Shown here in pieces: positions 1 through 5,141 of a stretch of 6,858 bases of DNA. Both the position numbers and the translations under genes were made by a program. The notes under the pieces are model-generated. The model did not search any database. It saw nothing but the letters and a program-made list of their open reading frames with translations, and was not told where the DNA came from. Source of the stretch: OMOG01 sp041485845 (lineage in GTDB: Bacteria > Acidobacteriota > Terriglobia > Bryobacterales > Bryobacteraceae); contig JBGPKH010000504.1 in NCBI GenBank assembly GCA_041485845.1, forward strand, positions 1 to 6,858, in the 5' to 3' direction. Position 1 is the stretch's first letter; the number at the start of each line of letters is the position of its first letter.

Positions 1-243
1 CCAGACGGCCGAGCCGGCGACGCAGATCATCACCACCAACACCACCTCGCCACCCGTGAAGCTGGAGTATCCGCGCTCCCTCCAGGCCGCAACTTCGACC
101 AGCAGGCCCCAGCCGATCAGCAGGAAGGGCCAGTAGCGCGCCACCAGGTCGAAAACCGAAGATTCCGGGTGCATGTTGTTCCACAGGTACAGGGCGCCGA
201 TAATCAACAGCAGCAGCGGCCCGGTGAACGATCGTCTTCTCAT
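1..243 (-). CDS. DUF4097-type membrane protein paralogue, N-terminal part (runs off left edge)
   Basis: This is the first 81 codons of a gene reading leftwards out of the window, so the stop is not seen. The protein starts MRRRSFTGPLLLLIIGALYL. It has two hydrophobic helices (about residues 8-22 and 37-52) around the 'RYWPFLLIGWG' motif of LiaF-like/DUF5668 membrane modules, then a third hydrophobic stretch near residues 65-80. It is almost identical to the start of the gene at 1657-2622, with two changes: Phe19 becomes Tyr, and two residues (Ile-Arg) after 'GWGL' are lost through a 6-base deletion. Both changes keep the frame. The ATG at 243 has a GGAG ribosome site 7 nt upstream, shared with the other copy. 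By analogy the missing remainder should be a DUF4097 beta-repeat domain, but this cannot be confirmed here. It diverges from the antitoxin promoter on the other strand. Confidence 0.75.
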   Translation of the reverse strand, partial: MRRRSFTGPLLLLIIGALYLWNNMHPESSVFDLVARYWPFLLIGWGLLVEVAAWRERGYSSFTGGEVVLVVMICVAGSAVW

Positions 244-256
244 ATCGCATCTCCAG
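1..256. repeat. Direct repeat copy A (start of DUF4097 gene)
   Basis: Positions 1-256 match 2374-2635 in the same orientation. By eye there is one substitution (188 T versus 2567 A) and one 6-base indel (2476-2481 is absent from copy A near 105). Similarity stops abruptly after 'ctccag' at 256, just upstream of the shared ribosome binding site. On the other side it continues to the window edge, so the full repeat length is unknown. Confidence 0.93.
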
Positions 257-293
257 CTCTCCTGTCAAATCTCTGGAGGGTGTGGATCCGGGC

Positions 294-321
294 TTGGCGA
301 CCGAGGCGCCGACTGTATAAT
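294..321 (+). promoter_or_regulatory. Putative sigma-70 promoter of the toxin-antitoxin pair
   Basis: A perfect -10 hexamer TATAAT lies at 316-321, with a weak -35 TTGGCG at 294-299 and a 16-nt spacer. It is about 43 nt upstream of the antitoxin ATG at 364 and in the same direction. It sits just outside the end of direct repeat copy A, so it belongs to the toxin-antitoxin segment rather than to the duplicated gene. No clear operator palindrome was seen over it. Confidence 0.55.
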
Positions 322-363
322 GACACTAGGCGTCAGACCTGTGATGGCCGAAGCGTAGAAACC

Positions 364-675
364 ATGGAAACCGATCTCACACAACAACGACACCACGCCC
401 ACGCGTTTCTCGACCGTCTGCCCGCCGATCAGTTGACCGCCGTGTGCGGCTTGTTGGAGAGCATGCTCTCGCCCCTCGATCGCAAACTGGCGTTGGCTCC
501 CATCGACGATGAGCCGCTCACACCCGAAGACGCTGTAGCCATCCGCGCCGCCATCGCCTCGCTGGAGAAGAATGGCGGCGTGCCCATGGAAGACGTCCTG
601 GCCGACTTTGGTCTCACGATGGACGACTTCCACAAGATGGCGGAAACCCCGCTACCGGAAGAATCCAACCGGTAA
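364..675 (+). CDS. Antitoxin-like protein of a RelE-type toxin-antitoxin pair
   Basis: A 103-residue acidic protein with no membrane segment. The N-terminal half ('HAHAFLDRLPADQLTAV') is a helical segment. It is followed by the stretch 'APIDDEPLTPEDAVAI' and a C-terminal 'VPMEDVLADFGLTMDDF'. This layout (helix, then 'DDEPLT', then 'P.E.VLADFGLT') is one I recognise from small antitoxin proteins placed before RelE/ParE-like toxins in soil bacteria such as Acidobacteriota. In such systems the antitoxin binds and neutralises the toxin and often represses the operon. The open frame extends further upstream, but the ATG at 364 fits the family length and lies downstream of a good -10 box; its ribosome site is weak. 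The stop overlaps the toxin start by one base (TAATG), which indicates translational coupling. Recognition is from motif memory, so the family assignment is moderate. Confidence 0.75.
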   Translation: METDLTQQRHHAHAFLDRLPADQLTAVCGLLESMLSPLDRKLALAPIDDEPLTPEDAVAIRAAIASLEKNGGVPMEDVLADFGLTMDDFHKMAETPLPEESNR

Positions 676-930
676 TGGCCAAGCGGGTCACCTTCTCCGG
701 CGAAGCCCGCGCCGACATCCGAGCCATTGATCGCGAGACCGCGTTGCGGCTACTCAGGGCGCTGGCCCGGTTTCTGGAAACCGAGGCCGGCAACGTGAAG
801 CAGCTCGAGGGCTTCGATCCCCCACCAGTTCCGCCTGCGTGTCGGCGACTGGCGCTACATCTTCCGCAAATCCGGCGATGATGCCATCGAGATCCTGCGC
901 GTCCGCAACCGCCGCGAGGCTTACCGCTGA
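675..930 (+). pseudogene. RelE/ParE-type toxin, frameshifted
   Basis: RelE/ParE toxins are small proteins; RelE members cleave mRNA on the ribosome and ParE members poison gyrase. The ATG at 675 opens 'MAKRVTFSGEARADIRAID' and a helical region ending 'KQLEGFD' (residues 42-48). After that, the original frame drifts to 'PPPVPPACRR' and stops at 879-881. In the next frame the expected toxin C-terminus appears: 'FRLRVGDWRYIFRK', then 'IEILRVRNRREAYR' and TGA at 928-930. The switch falls in a run of five C at 819-823; with four C the gene would read through as 84 residues, the normal size. The simplest readings are a one-base insertion or a homopolymer sequencing error. A +1 slip on the C run is possible but unsupported. 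As written, only a 68-residue truncated product would be made, lacking the C-terminal strands and conserved Arg/Tyr-rich end. Confidence 0.8.
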
Positions 931-976
931 GTTTCTCGATCGATCGCTTCACTGGGGCGGCCACGCGCCACCCGCT

Positions 977-1018
977 TTACAGAAAAATCTCCGACCCCTT
1001 GGCCTTTTTGGGCGCCTG
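977..1018 (-). pseudogene. Remnant tail of a further DUF4097-gene copy
   Basis: On the minus strand the last codons read QAPKKAKGSEIFL followed by TAA (979-977). The intact-frame gene at 1207-1656 ends KQPKKAKDSEIIL followed by TAG. The nucleotides agree at roughly four of five positions over about 40 bases, and several differences fall at third codon positions. Upstream of the Gln codon the similarity ends, and the preceding sequence has the short tandem repeat at 1026-1045. This is therefore only a gene end whose body is gone. It is more diverged than direct repeat copy A is from copy B, so it probably comes from an older paralogue. Confidence 0.6.
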
Positions 1019-1025
1019 GGTGATT

Positions 1026-1045
1026 GACTGAAAATGACTGAAAAT
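1026..1045. repeat. Two tandem copies of a 10-base unit
   Basis: The unit GACTGAAAAT occurs at 1026-1035 and 1036-1045, back to back and exact. It lies between the DUF4097 tail remnant and the CCA end of the tRNA-Gly fragment, in otherwise GC-rich DNA. Confidence 0.85.
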
Positions 1046-1054
1046 GAAGGGTTT

Positions 1055-1105
1055 TGGGGCGGGAGACCGGACTCGAACTCGCGACGGTCCAGCTTGGGAA
1101 GCTGC
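1055..1105 (-). pseudogene. 3' half of a tRNA-Gly(CCC), decayed remnant
   Basis: Read on the minus strand from 1105 to 1055, this has an anticodon arm with loop TTCCCAA (anticodon CCC, glycine) flanked by CAGC/GCTG. It continues with a variable region, a T-loop TTCGAGT and the acceptor strand CTCCCGC followed by C-CCA at 1058-1055. The T-stem GCGAG/CCGGT has two mismatched pairs; CTCGT would pair. The discriminator is C rather than the usual U of bacterial tRNA-Gly. No D-arm or 5' acceptor strand GCGGGAG is found upstream on the same strand. It is therefore a fragment, not a working tRNA. Such 3' halves are the usual scars left at integrase attachment sites. Confidence 0.65.
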
Positions 1106-1150
1106 CCTCGAGGAAGGAATACCTGGTACGAACAGGTCTTGCCAACAGCT

Positions 1151-1190
1151 ATCACGGGTCGCGGCCGACAAACTGCATCACTCGCGGCCG
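1151..1190. repeat. Imperfect short direct repeat with a GC-rich dyad
   Basis: ATCAC-ggg-TCGCGGCCG at 1151-1167 recurs as ATCAC-TCGCGGCCG at 1177-1190. Because CGGCCG is self-complementary, GCGGCCG at 1161-1167 can also pair with CGGCCGC at 1185-1191 around a 17-base loop. It lies just past the stop of the DUF4097 gene tail. No T run follows on the minus strand, so it is not a standard intrinsic terminator. Confidence 0.5.
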
Positions 1191-1206
1191 CAGGTACATG
1201 TCCCCC

Positions 1207-1656
1207 CTACAAAATAATCTCGGAGTCCTTGGCCTTCTTGGGCTGCTTGTTCCCCTTCCCGTTCCCCGCGGGTGGCGGAATCTCGCTGGGCAGCGTCCCT
1301 TCTTTGCGCACCGTAACCGAGCCGCGGCTGGCGGTCAGCCGGATCGTGGGGCCATCCCCCACCTTCCCCTTCAACGTCGCCGTGCGCCCTTCCATCTCCT
1401 TCACGATCGGCGGACCGAAGTCGTTGACCGCTTCCCCCCGCTCGGCGGTCGCCTGCAAATCGAACGAGGCCTTGGCCGGCAGGATGAGATCGATCCTCCC
1501 GATTCCCGACCGCGCCTCGATCGAGGGCAGCGGCACGCGCCCGGGCATCAGCTCGATGTCCCCCCGGTGCGTCTCCAGTTCGAGCGATTCCGTGAACTGG
1601 TCCATCTTGATGTCGCGCGAACCGGTGATCAGCCGCACCGGCCCCACGATATTGGA
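1207..1656 (-). pseudogene. C-terminal half of the DUF4097-type protein, cut off by an in-frame TGA
   Basis: This stretch directly follows the TGA at 1659-1657 in the same frame and is open to TAG at 1209-1207. It continues the beta-strand repeats of the gene upstream: 'GPVRLITGSRDIKMDQF', 'SLELETHRGDIELMPG', 'GRIDLILPAKASFDLQATAE' and 'IRLTASRGSVTVRKEG'. It then ends in a Pro/Lys-rich tail (PPPAGNGKGNKQPKKAK). With the TGA read as a sense codon the whole protein would be 471 residues. A GTG at 1647 could in principle restart translation and give 146 residues, but no good ribosome site precedes it. A restart product would lack the membrane anchor. The family knowledge is that DUF4097/adhesin-like domains form long beta-solenoid surfaces; no enzymatic role is known to me. 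Confidence 0.75.
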
Positions 1657-2622
1657 TCAGCTGAACTGGCTGAGATCCATGCTGATTCGGCCGGGCACCG
1701 CCTGCACGCGCAGTTCGGTGTTGCGCGCGCCTTCCACTTGCAGCGGCTTGGCCAGATTCTTAAATTCCAGGGTCCCCGTGTAGCCTCCGTTGATGGTCAC
1801 TTGTCCCTCGATGTTTTCCAGTTCCACGTCCGAGCCGCGTCCCTGCAAATCGAGCTTGCCCTTGACGTCGGTGGCGCGGATCAGGTCGCTGCGGCCGATC
1901 TCCAGGCGCGCGTTCCCGCCCACCCGGGAGAGCCGCACATCGGCGCGGTCGCTGGCCAATTCCACGTCGCCCAAAATGTCGCTGATCTCATAGTCGCCGC
2001 TGCGGCCGCGCGACTCCACGGTCATGTCGCGCGGGACCGTCACTTCCAGATCGTCGGAGATGCGCTGGTTGTCGGGCGCGCGATCCTGGTTGGTGCGGAT
2101 CAGCAACCGGTCGCCCTGCGGCACGATTTCGACCGGCGTGTTCTGGTTGGAGCGGTCGCCATCCTGGCGGGACCAGGCGCGGATCACCTTGCGTCCCGTA
2201 ATCGACACTTCCTGCGTATCGGCGCCGATCACCTTGATGCTGCCGCGCGGATTCTCGAACGTGATGCGCTTCATGCCCGCCGCCGAGCCGTGCGCCGAAA
2301 CCGCGTAGTCATATTGCTCGCCGAATACGTCGAGGCCTCGCGAGTTGAAGTGAATCCCGTGTTCGTGCGCCTGCCAGACGGCCGAGCCGGCGACGCAGAT
2401 CATCACCACCAACACCACCTCGCCACCCGTGAAGCTGGAGTATCCGCGCTCCCTCCAGGCCGCAACTTCGACCAGCCGGATCAGGCCCCAGCCGATCAGC
2501 AGGAAGGGCCAGTAGCGCGCCACCAGGTCGAAAACCGAAGATTCCGGGTGCATGTTGTTCCACAGGAACAGGGCGCCGATAATCAACAGCAGCAGCGGCC
2601 CGGTGAACGATCGTCTTCTCAT
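1657..2622 (-). CDS. DUF4097-type beta-repeat membrane protein, N-terminal 321 residues before a TGA
   Basis: Residues 1-55 hold two helices with the LiaF-like/DUF5668 core 'RYWPFLLIGWG'. A third hydrophobic stretch follows at about 67-83 ('GEVVLVVMICVAGSAVW'). From residue about 118 onward comes a ladder of short beta repeats ('ITFENPRGSIKVIGAD', 'DLEVTVPRDMTVESRGRSGD', 'NARLEIGRSDLIRATDV') typical of DUF4097. Such proteins occur with envelope-stress regulators. The start at 2622 is preferred over upstream ATGs in the same frame because GGAG lies 7 nt before it, the ATG overlaps the stop of the preceding gene (ATGA), and copy A begins at the same codon. The frame ends 'RISMDLSQFS' then TGA, in the middle of the repeat domain, and clear homologous sequence follows in frame. 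The gene is therefore probably broken by one base change (for example GGA to TGA) or by a sequencing error. It is the last gene of the sigma-factor operon. Confidence 0.85.
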   Translation of the reverse strand: MRRRSFTGPLLLLIIGALFLWNNMHPESSVFDLVARYWPFLLIGWGLIRLVEVAAWRERGYSSFTGGEVVLVVMICVAGSAVWQAHEHGIHFNSRGLDVFGEQYDYAVSAHGSAAGMKRITFENPRGSIKVIGADTQEVSITGRKVIRAWSRQDGDRSNQNTPVEIVPQGDRLLIRTNQDRAPDNQRISDDLEVTVPRDMTVESRGRSGDYEISDILGDVELASDRADVRLSRVGGNARLEIGRSDLIRATDVKGKLDLQGRGSDVELENIEGQVTINGGYTGTLEFKNLAKPLQVEGARNTELRVQAVPGRISMDLSQFS

Positions 2623-2635
2623 ATCGCATCTCCAG
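2374..2635. repeat. Direct repeat copy B (start of DUF4097 gene)
   Basis: This is the 262-base partner of positions 1-256. It covers the ribosome site and first 83 codons of the DUF4097-type gene. It carries the 6 bases (2476-2481) missing from copy A and an A at 2567 where copy A has T. Confidence 0.93.
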
Positions 2636-3014
2636 GGGTCTGTCCGGGGTCGCCCGGCCGCGGCGGCGCGCTCGTTCCGAATCCACCCTTCGCCGGCCCC
2701 GAGGGCGTAGGAGTGGATGCCGGCGCGGGGGTGGACGTCCCGGTGTAGGAGCTCTGCCGATAGCCGCTCGAGGAAGTGTCCGCAGGCGGAAAGCCATAGG
2801 GCGGGGGCGGGAAGCCCGGTCTGGCGGCGGAAGGCGCAACGCTCTCCGTCCCGCGCCGCAGCAGGCTCAACAGTCCGAACACGATCAGGATCACGGGCCA
2901 CGTCTGATTGAAACGGTAAGACGTAAAGTTGTTCAGCGCAAACAGCACGCCCACCGTGATCAGGGTGATCGGGCCGCGAATGGCCCGAATCAGGGAACCA
3001 TCACTGCCGTTCAT
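2619..3014 (-). CDS. Small two-helix membrane protein, LiaF-like/DUF5668 type, with a Pro/Ser/Thr-rich tail
   Basis: A 131-residue protein. Residues 10-53 contain two membrane helices ('GPITLITVGVLFALNN' and 'TWPVILIVFGLLSLLRR') that form the LiaF-type module. The same 'WPxxLIxxG' core is found in both flanking genes. From residue 54 to the end the chain is rich in Pro, Gly, Ser and Thr (for example 'PGFPPPPYGFPPADTSSSG') and is probably disordered, facing one side of the membrane. The start ATG at 3014 overlaps the end of the preceding gene by 14 nt and has GAGG a few bases upstream. The stop overlaps the next start (ATGA), so all three genes should be translationally coupled. I infer a partner or anchor role in an envelope-sensing complex; no catalytic motif is visible. 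Confidence 0.85.
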   Translation of the reverse strand: MNGSDGSLIRAIRGPITLITVGVLFALNNFTSYRFNQTWPVILIVFGLLSLLRRGTESVAPSAARPGFPPPPYGFPPADTSSSGYRQSSYTGTSTPAPASTPTPSGPAKGGFGTSAPPRPGDPGQTPGDAI

Positions 3015-3732
3015 GTCGCACCTCGGGCGGCGCGGATTCGTGGCCGCTCAAACGGCCGTAGAGCAGCCAGGCCCCCGCGGCAATCAACAGCACAGGCCAG
3101 TAGCGTACAACGTATTCGAAGTCCAGCAGGTCGAGAGTGTGGAGCAGCAGCAGCACGCCCAAAGCGATGAGCGCAATAGCTGCCACCGGAACGCTGCTCT
3201 TCCGCCCGTTGGTGTAGATCAAGCTGGAATATTCGTCGACCGGCTCGCCGAATCTTCGCTTGCGGGCCGTGTGGTACGCCTCGAAAGCCATGTAGAACAT
3301 CCACACGGCAATGAGCATCCCGAAGATCGGTTCCAGGCCGTGAGTCGCGCGGGAATCCACGATGCTCACCAGGATTCCCCACACGATGGCGTGTACCAGG
3401 CCCTTGGCATACTGTCCGTTGTAAATGGCGCCGACTCCCGGGATCCAGCCCAGGAAAAACGCGAGCCCGGGCGAGACGTCCGGCTGGCCTGGCGGAATAG
3501 CGCCGTACGGTCCTCCCGGAGGCATTCCCGCGCCCGGCGGAGGCGGGGAATAGGACGGGGCGCCCGGCGGGGCCCATGGCCCTCCACCGGGCGCCGCCGC
3601 AGCGGGTGCGGGTGCGTGCTCCGCGCAAAAAACCGTGCCGTAGGCATCGCGACGGCATTCCTCGCAGACCGGCTTGCCGCACGACCGGCAATATGCCGTG
3701 GCCGGCACTTCTGCATGATTCTGGCAATTCAT
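3001..3732 (-). CDS. B-box zinc-finger protein with TM2-like and LiaF-like membrane segments
   Basis: A 243-residue protein in three parts. Residues 1-40 are a B-box-type zinc-binding domain with ligands C3, H6, C15, C18, C23, C26, C36 and H39. Residues 41-87 form a Pro/Gly/Ala-rich linker. Residues about 88-157 hold hydrophobic helices starting 'SPGLAFFLGWIPGVGAIYNG', which resembles the TM2-type 'lG.fG.h.fY.G' hairpin, and ending in a basic 'ARKRR'. Residues 181-227 are a second pair of helices with 'RYWPVLLIAAG', the LiaF/DUF5668 module shared with the next two genes. A B-box followed by TM segments is a known bacterial arrangement, found in membrane proteins of unknown role. The gene starts 10 nt after the anti-sigma stop with GAGGG as ribosome site. 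It is likely part of the same transcript and plausibly an accessory sensor, though this is inference. Confidence 0.88.
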   Translation of the reverse strand: MNCQNHAEVPATAYCRSCGKPVCEECRRDAYGTVFCAEHAPAPAAAAPGGGPWAPPGAPSYSPPPPGAGMPPGGPYGAIPPGQPDVSPGLAFFLGWIPGVGAIYNGQYAKGLVHAIVWGILVSIVDSRATHGLEPIFGMLIAVWMFYMAFEAYHTARKRRFGEPVDEYSSLIYTNGRKSSVPVAAIALIALGVLLLLHTLDLLDFEYVVRYWPVLLIAAGAWLLYGRLSGHESAPPEVRHERQ

Positions 3733-3742
3733 AACATATCCC

Positions 3743-4399
3743 TCAATGTGGTTCTCCCGACGGACTCGAAAGTGGCGCTCCGCCGGGTGCTGTGGCGCCT
3801 GGGACCGGAGCAGGGTTATTCACAGGCAGCTTCCGATCGTCGGTTTTCGGTTGGGCAGTCTTCCGATCGTTAGCCGGCCTCTGGTCTTCGTCTTGCTGCT
3901 GCCAATCCCGCAGCGTGGTTTGAATCTGATACACGAATTTCAGGTTTTCGTAAAACTTCACGGACCGGGCCCAGGCGCGCACTGCGCGATCCTCCAGTCC
4001 CGCCCAAACCTTGGATGGCTGCAAATCCGATAGTTGCGGCTGCCGCACCGGCGCCACGAACTTGGCGAGCATCGAGATCGACAGAATCGTCATCGCCATT
4101 CCCATGGCGTACTTGGGCTGCAGGATCGGGCTCAGTAATGCGGTCAGCCACACCCGCAGTCTTGATTTGGCCTTGCCCTTGGTCCACGGTGCATCGAACA
4201 GAATGCGCGTGATCAGTTCCGGAGGCGGCTCGACTCCAGCGGCGCGCTCCATGAAAGTCACCGCGGCGGCGGAATCCCGCGCCAGCTCGGCGCAGGCCGG
4301 ACATTCGGCGAAGTGACCCTCCACCTCGGCCTTCCCGGCCGGCCCCAGCGTGCCATCCACGTAATCGCAGATCAGGATTTCAATATCTGCGCAGTTCAT
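3743..4399 (-). CDS. Zinc-finger anti-sigma factor (ZAS type), membrane anchored
   Basis: A 218-residue protein. The N-terminus carries the ZAS zinc-binding motif, with C3 and then H29-x3-C33-x2-C36 ('EGHFAECPAC'), the hallmark of anti-sigma factors that hold ECF sigma factors inactive. A membrane helix follows at about residues 97-115 ('YAMGMAMTILSISMLAKFV'). After it comes a segment of about 100 residues with 'VWAGLEDRAVRAWARSVKFYENL' and a hydrophilic Asp/Arg/Pro-rich end. Its start overlaps the sigma stop by four bases (ATGA), the normal arrangement for a sigma/anti-sigma pair made in balanced amounts. Known for the family: a signal causes release of the sigma factor, often by proteolysis or conformational change; which signal applies here cannot be read. 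The segment after the helix is probably outside the cytoplasm. Confidence 0.9.
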   Translation of the reverse strand: MNCADIEILICDYVDGTLGPAGKAEVEGHFAECPACAELARDSAAAVTFMERAAGVEPPPELITRILFDAPWTKGKAKSRLRVWLTALLSPILQPKYAMGMAMTILSISMLAKFVAPVRQPQLSDLQPSKVWAGLEDRAVRAWARSVKFYENLKFVYQIQTTLRDWQQQDEDQRPANDRKTAQPKTDDRKLPVNNPAPVPGATAPGGAPLSSPSGEPH

Positions 4400-5097
4400 A
4401 CCGCCAGCTTCTGCTTTCGCAGGAGTCGGGCCAGTTCCGCCCGTCCCCGGTTAATTCGCGATTTTACCGTGCCCTCCGGTATCTGGAGCACACCGGCAAT
4501 TTCGCGGTACTCCATTTCCTGCAAATCGCGCAGGATTACCGCTTCCCGCAAATCCGGCGAGAGTCTTTGCAGAGTGGCTTGCAGGATTTCGCTGGCCTCT
4601 CGGCCCGCCATCGCCTGGTCCGGCCGCACCGAGGCGGACGCCCCCGCTTCTTCCAGCATGGGAAGCTGTTCTTCGATCGAATCGGTCACCCTTTCTTGAC
4701 GTGAGCGGCGATAGTGATCGATCAAGAGGTTACGCGTCACCCGCGCCAGCCAGGTAGCGAACGAGCCTTCCATCGAGCGGAAGGTCCGCAGGGTTCGAAA
4801 CACGCGCAGAAATACCTCTTGCGTCAGGTCCTGGGCCTCCGAGCCGCTGCCCGTGAACCGGTAGCACAGCGCATACACCTTGCGGGTGTGCTGCCGGACC
4901 AGTTCTTCCCACGCGGGCTCATCGCCGCGCATGCATCGGGAAACCAGGCTGGAATCGGGATCCAAAGTACTTTCTAGCAGATTGCGGCCTCCGCGAACAC
5001 CCACTACTTGTTGTAAAGTATGGTCGCCGGCTGCGTGATTCTCGAAGCTCCCGAAAGCTAGCGTCGCGGCTGCCATGCTCGTCTCGTTTCTTTCCAT
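4396..5097 (-). CDS. ECF (sigma-70 group 4) RNA polymerase sigma factor
   Basis: A 233-residue ECF sigma factor. Region 2 spans about residues 63-130, with 'AQDLTQEVFLRVFRTLRTF' (core binding, region 2.2) and 'FATWLARVTRNLLIDHYRR' (-10 recognition, 2.4). A variable linker follows at 131-172. Region 4 is at about 174-228, with 'LSPDLREAVILRDLQEMEYREIAG' cut as 'REAVILRDLQ...YREIAGVLQIPEGTVKSRI' (helix-turn-helix for the -35 element). The first about 45 residues lie outside the usual ECF core, so the true start may be the second ATG at 5076 (Met8) or later; neither ATG has a strong ribosome site. The ATG at 5097 lies in the loop of a 9-bp inverted repeat. It is the first gene of the five-gene operon, coupled to its anti-sigma factor. 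Autoregulation is likely for this class but no -35/-10 ECF site was firmly identified. Confidence 0.93.
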   Translation of the reverse strand: MERNETSMAAATLAFGSFENHAAGDHTLQQVVGVRGGRNLLESTLDPDSSLVSRCMRGDEPAWEELVRQHTRKVYALCYRFTGSGSEAQDLTQEVFLRVFRTLRTFRSMEGSFATWLARVTRNLLIDHYRRSRQERVTDSIEEQLPMLEEAGASASVRPDQAMAGREASEILQATLQRLSPDLREAVILRDLQEMEYREIAGVLQIPEGTVKSRINRGRAELARLLRKQKLAV

Positions 5098-5110
5098 ATG
5101 GAGAAACGAG
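5083..5110. promoter_or_regulatory. Perfect 9-bp inverted repeat over the sigma-factor start
   Basis: CTCGTTTCT at 5083-5091 is the exact reverse complement of AGAAACGAG at 5102-5110, separated by 10 bases (5092-5101) that include the ATG at 5097. It could be an operator in the divergent region, or an mRNA hairpin presenting or hiding the start codon. A separate 10-base palindrome TATCATGATA lies at 5115-5124. Confidence 0.5.
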
Positions 5111-5141
5111 GCTTTATCATGATAGGTTCAATCTTTCCGGC

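Noticed and set aside
937..946. Palindrome CGATCGATCG after the toxin
   Set aside because: It has no loop or T run, so it is not a terminator, and it is a simple tandem of CGAT without further copies.
1055..1206. A complete tRNA or tmRNA gene
   Set aside because: The 3' half is clear, but no D-arm or 5' acceptor strand matching CTCCCGC was found upstream on the minus strand, and the T-stem is mismatched.
1651..1665. Selenocysteine insertion at the in-frame TGA
   Set aside because: DUF4097 repeats have no known selenoprotein members, the expected residue is a loop Gly or similar, and no convincing stem-loop stands just downstream of the TGA.
1054..2748. A 564-codon open frame on the plus strand
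   Set aside because: It lies opposite the DUF4097 gene and the tRNA fragment. The minus strand gives recognisable domains, coupled starts and ribosome sites, while the plus-strand protein is His/Arg/Ala-rich with no fold. It is open only because of high GC.
3831..3870. Direct repeat TTCCGATCGT at 3831-3840 and 3861-3870
   Set aside because: It lies inside the anti-sigma C-terminal tail and encodes two similar Asp-Arg-Lys segments (DRKTAQP and DRKLPVN), so it is better explained as low-complexity coding repeat than as a site.
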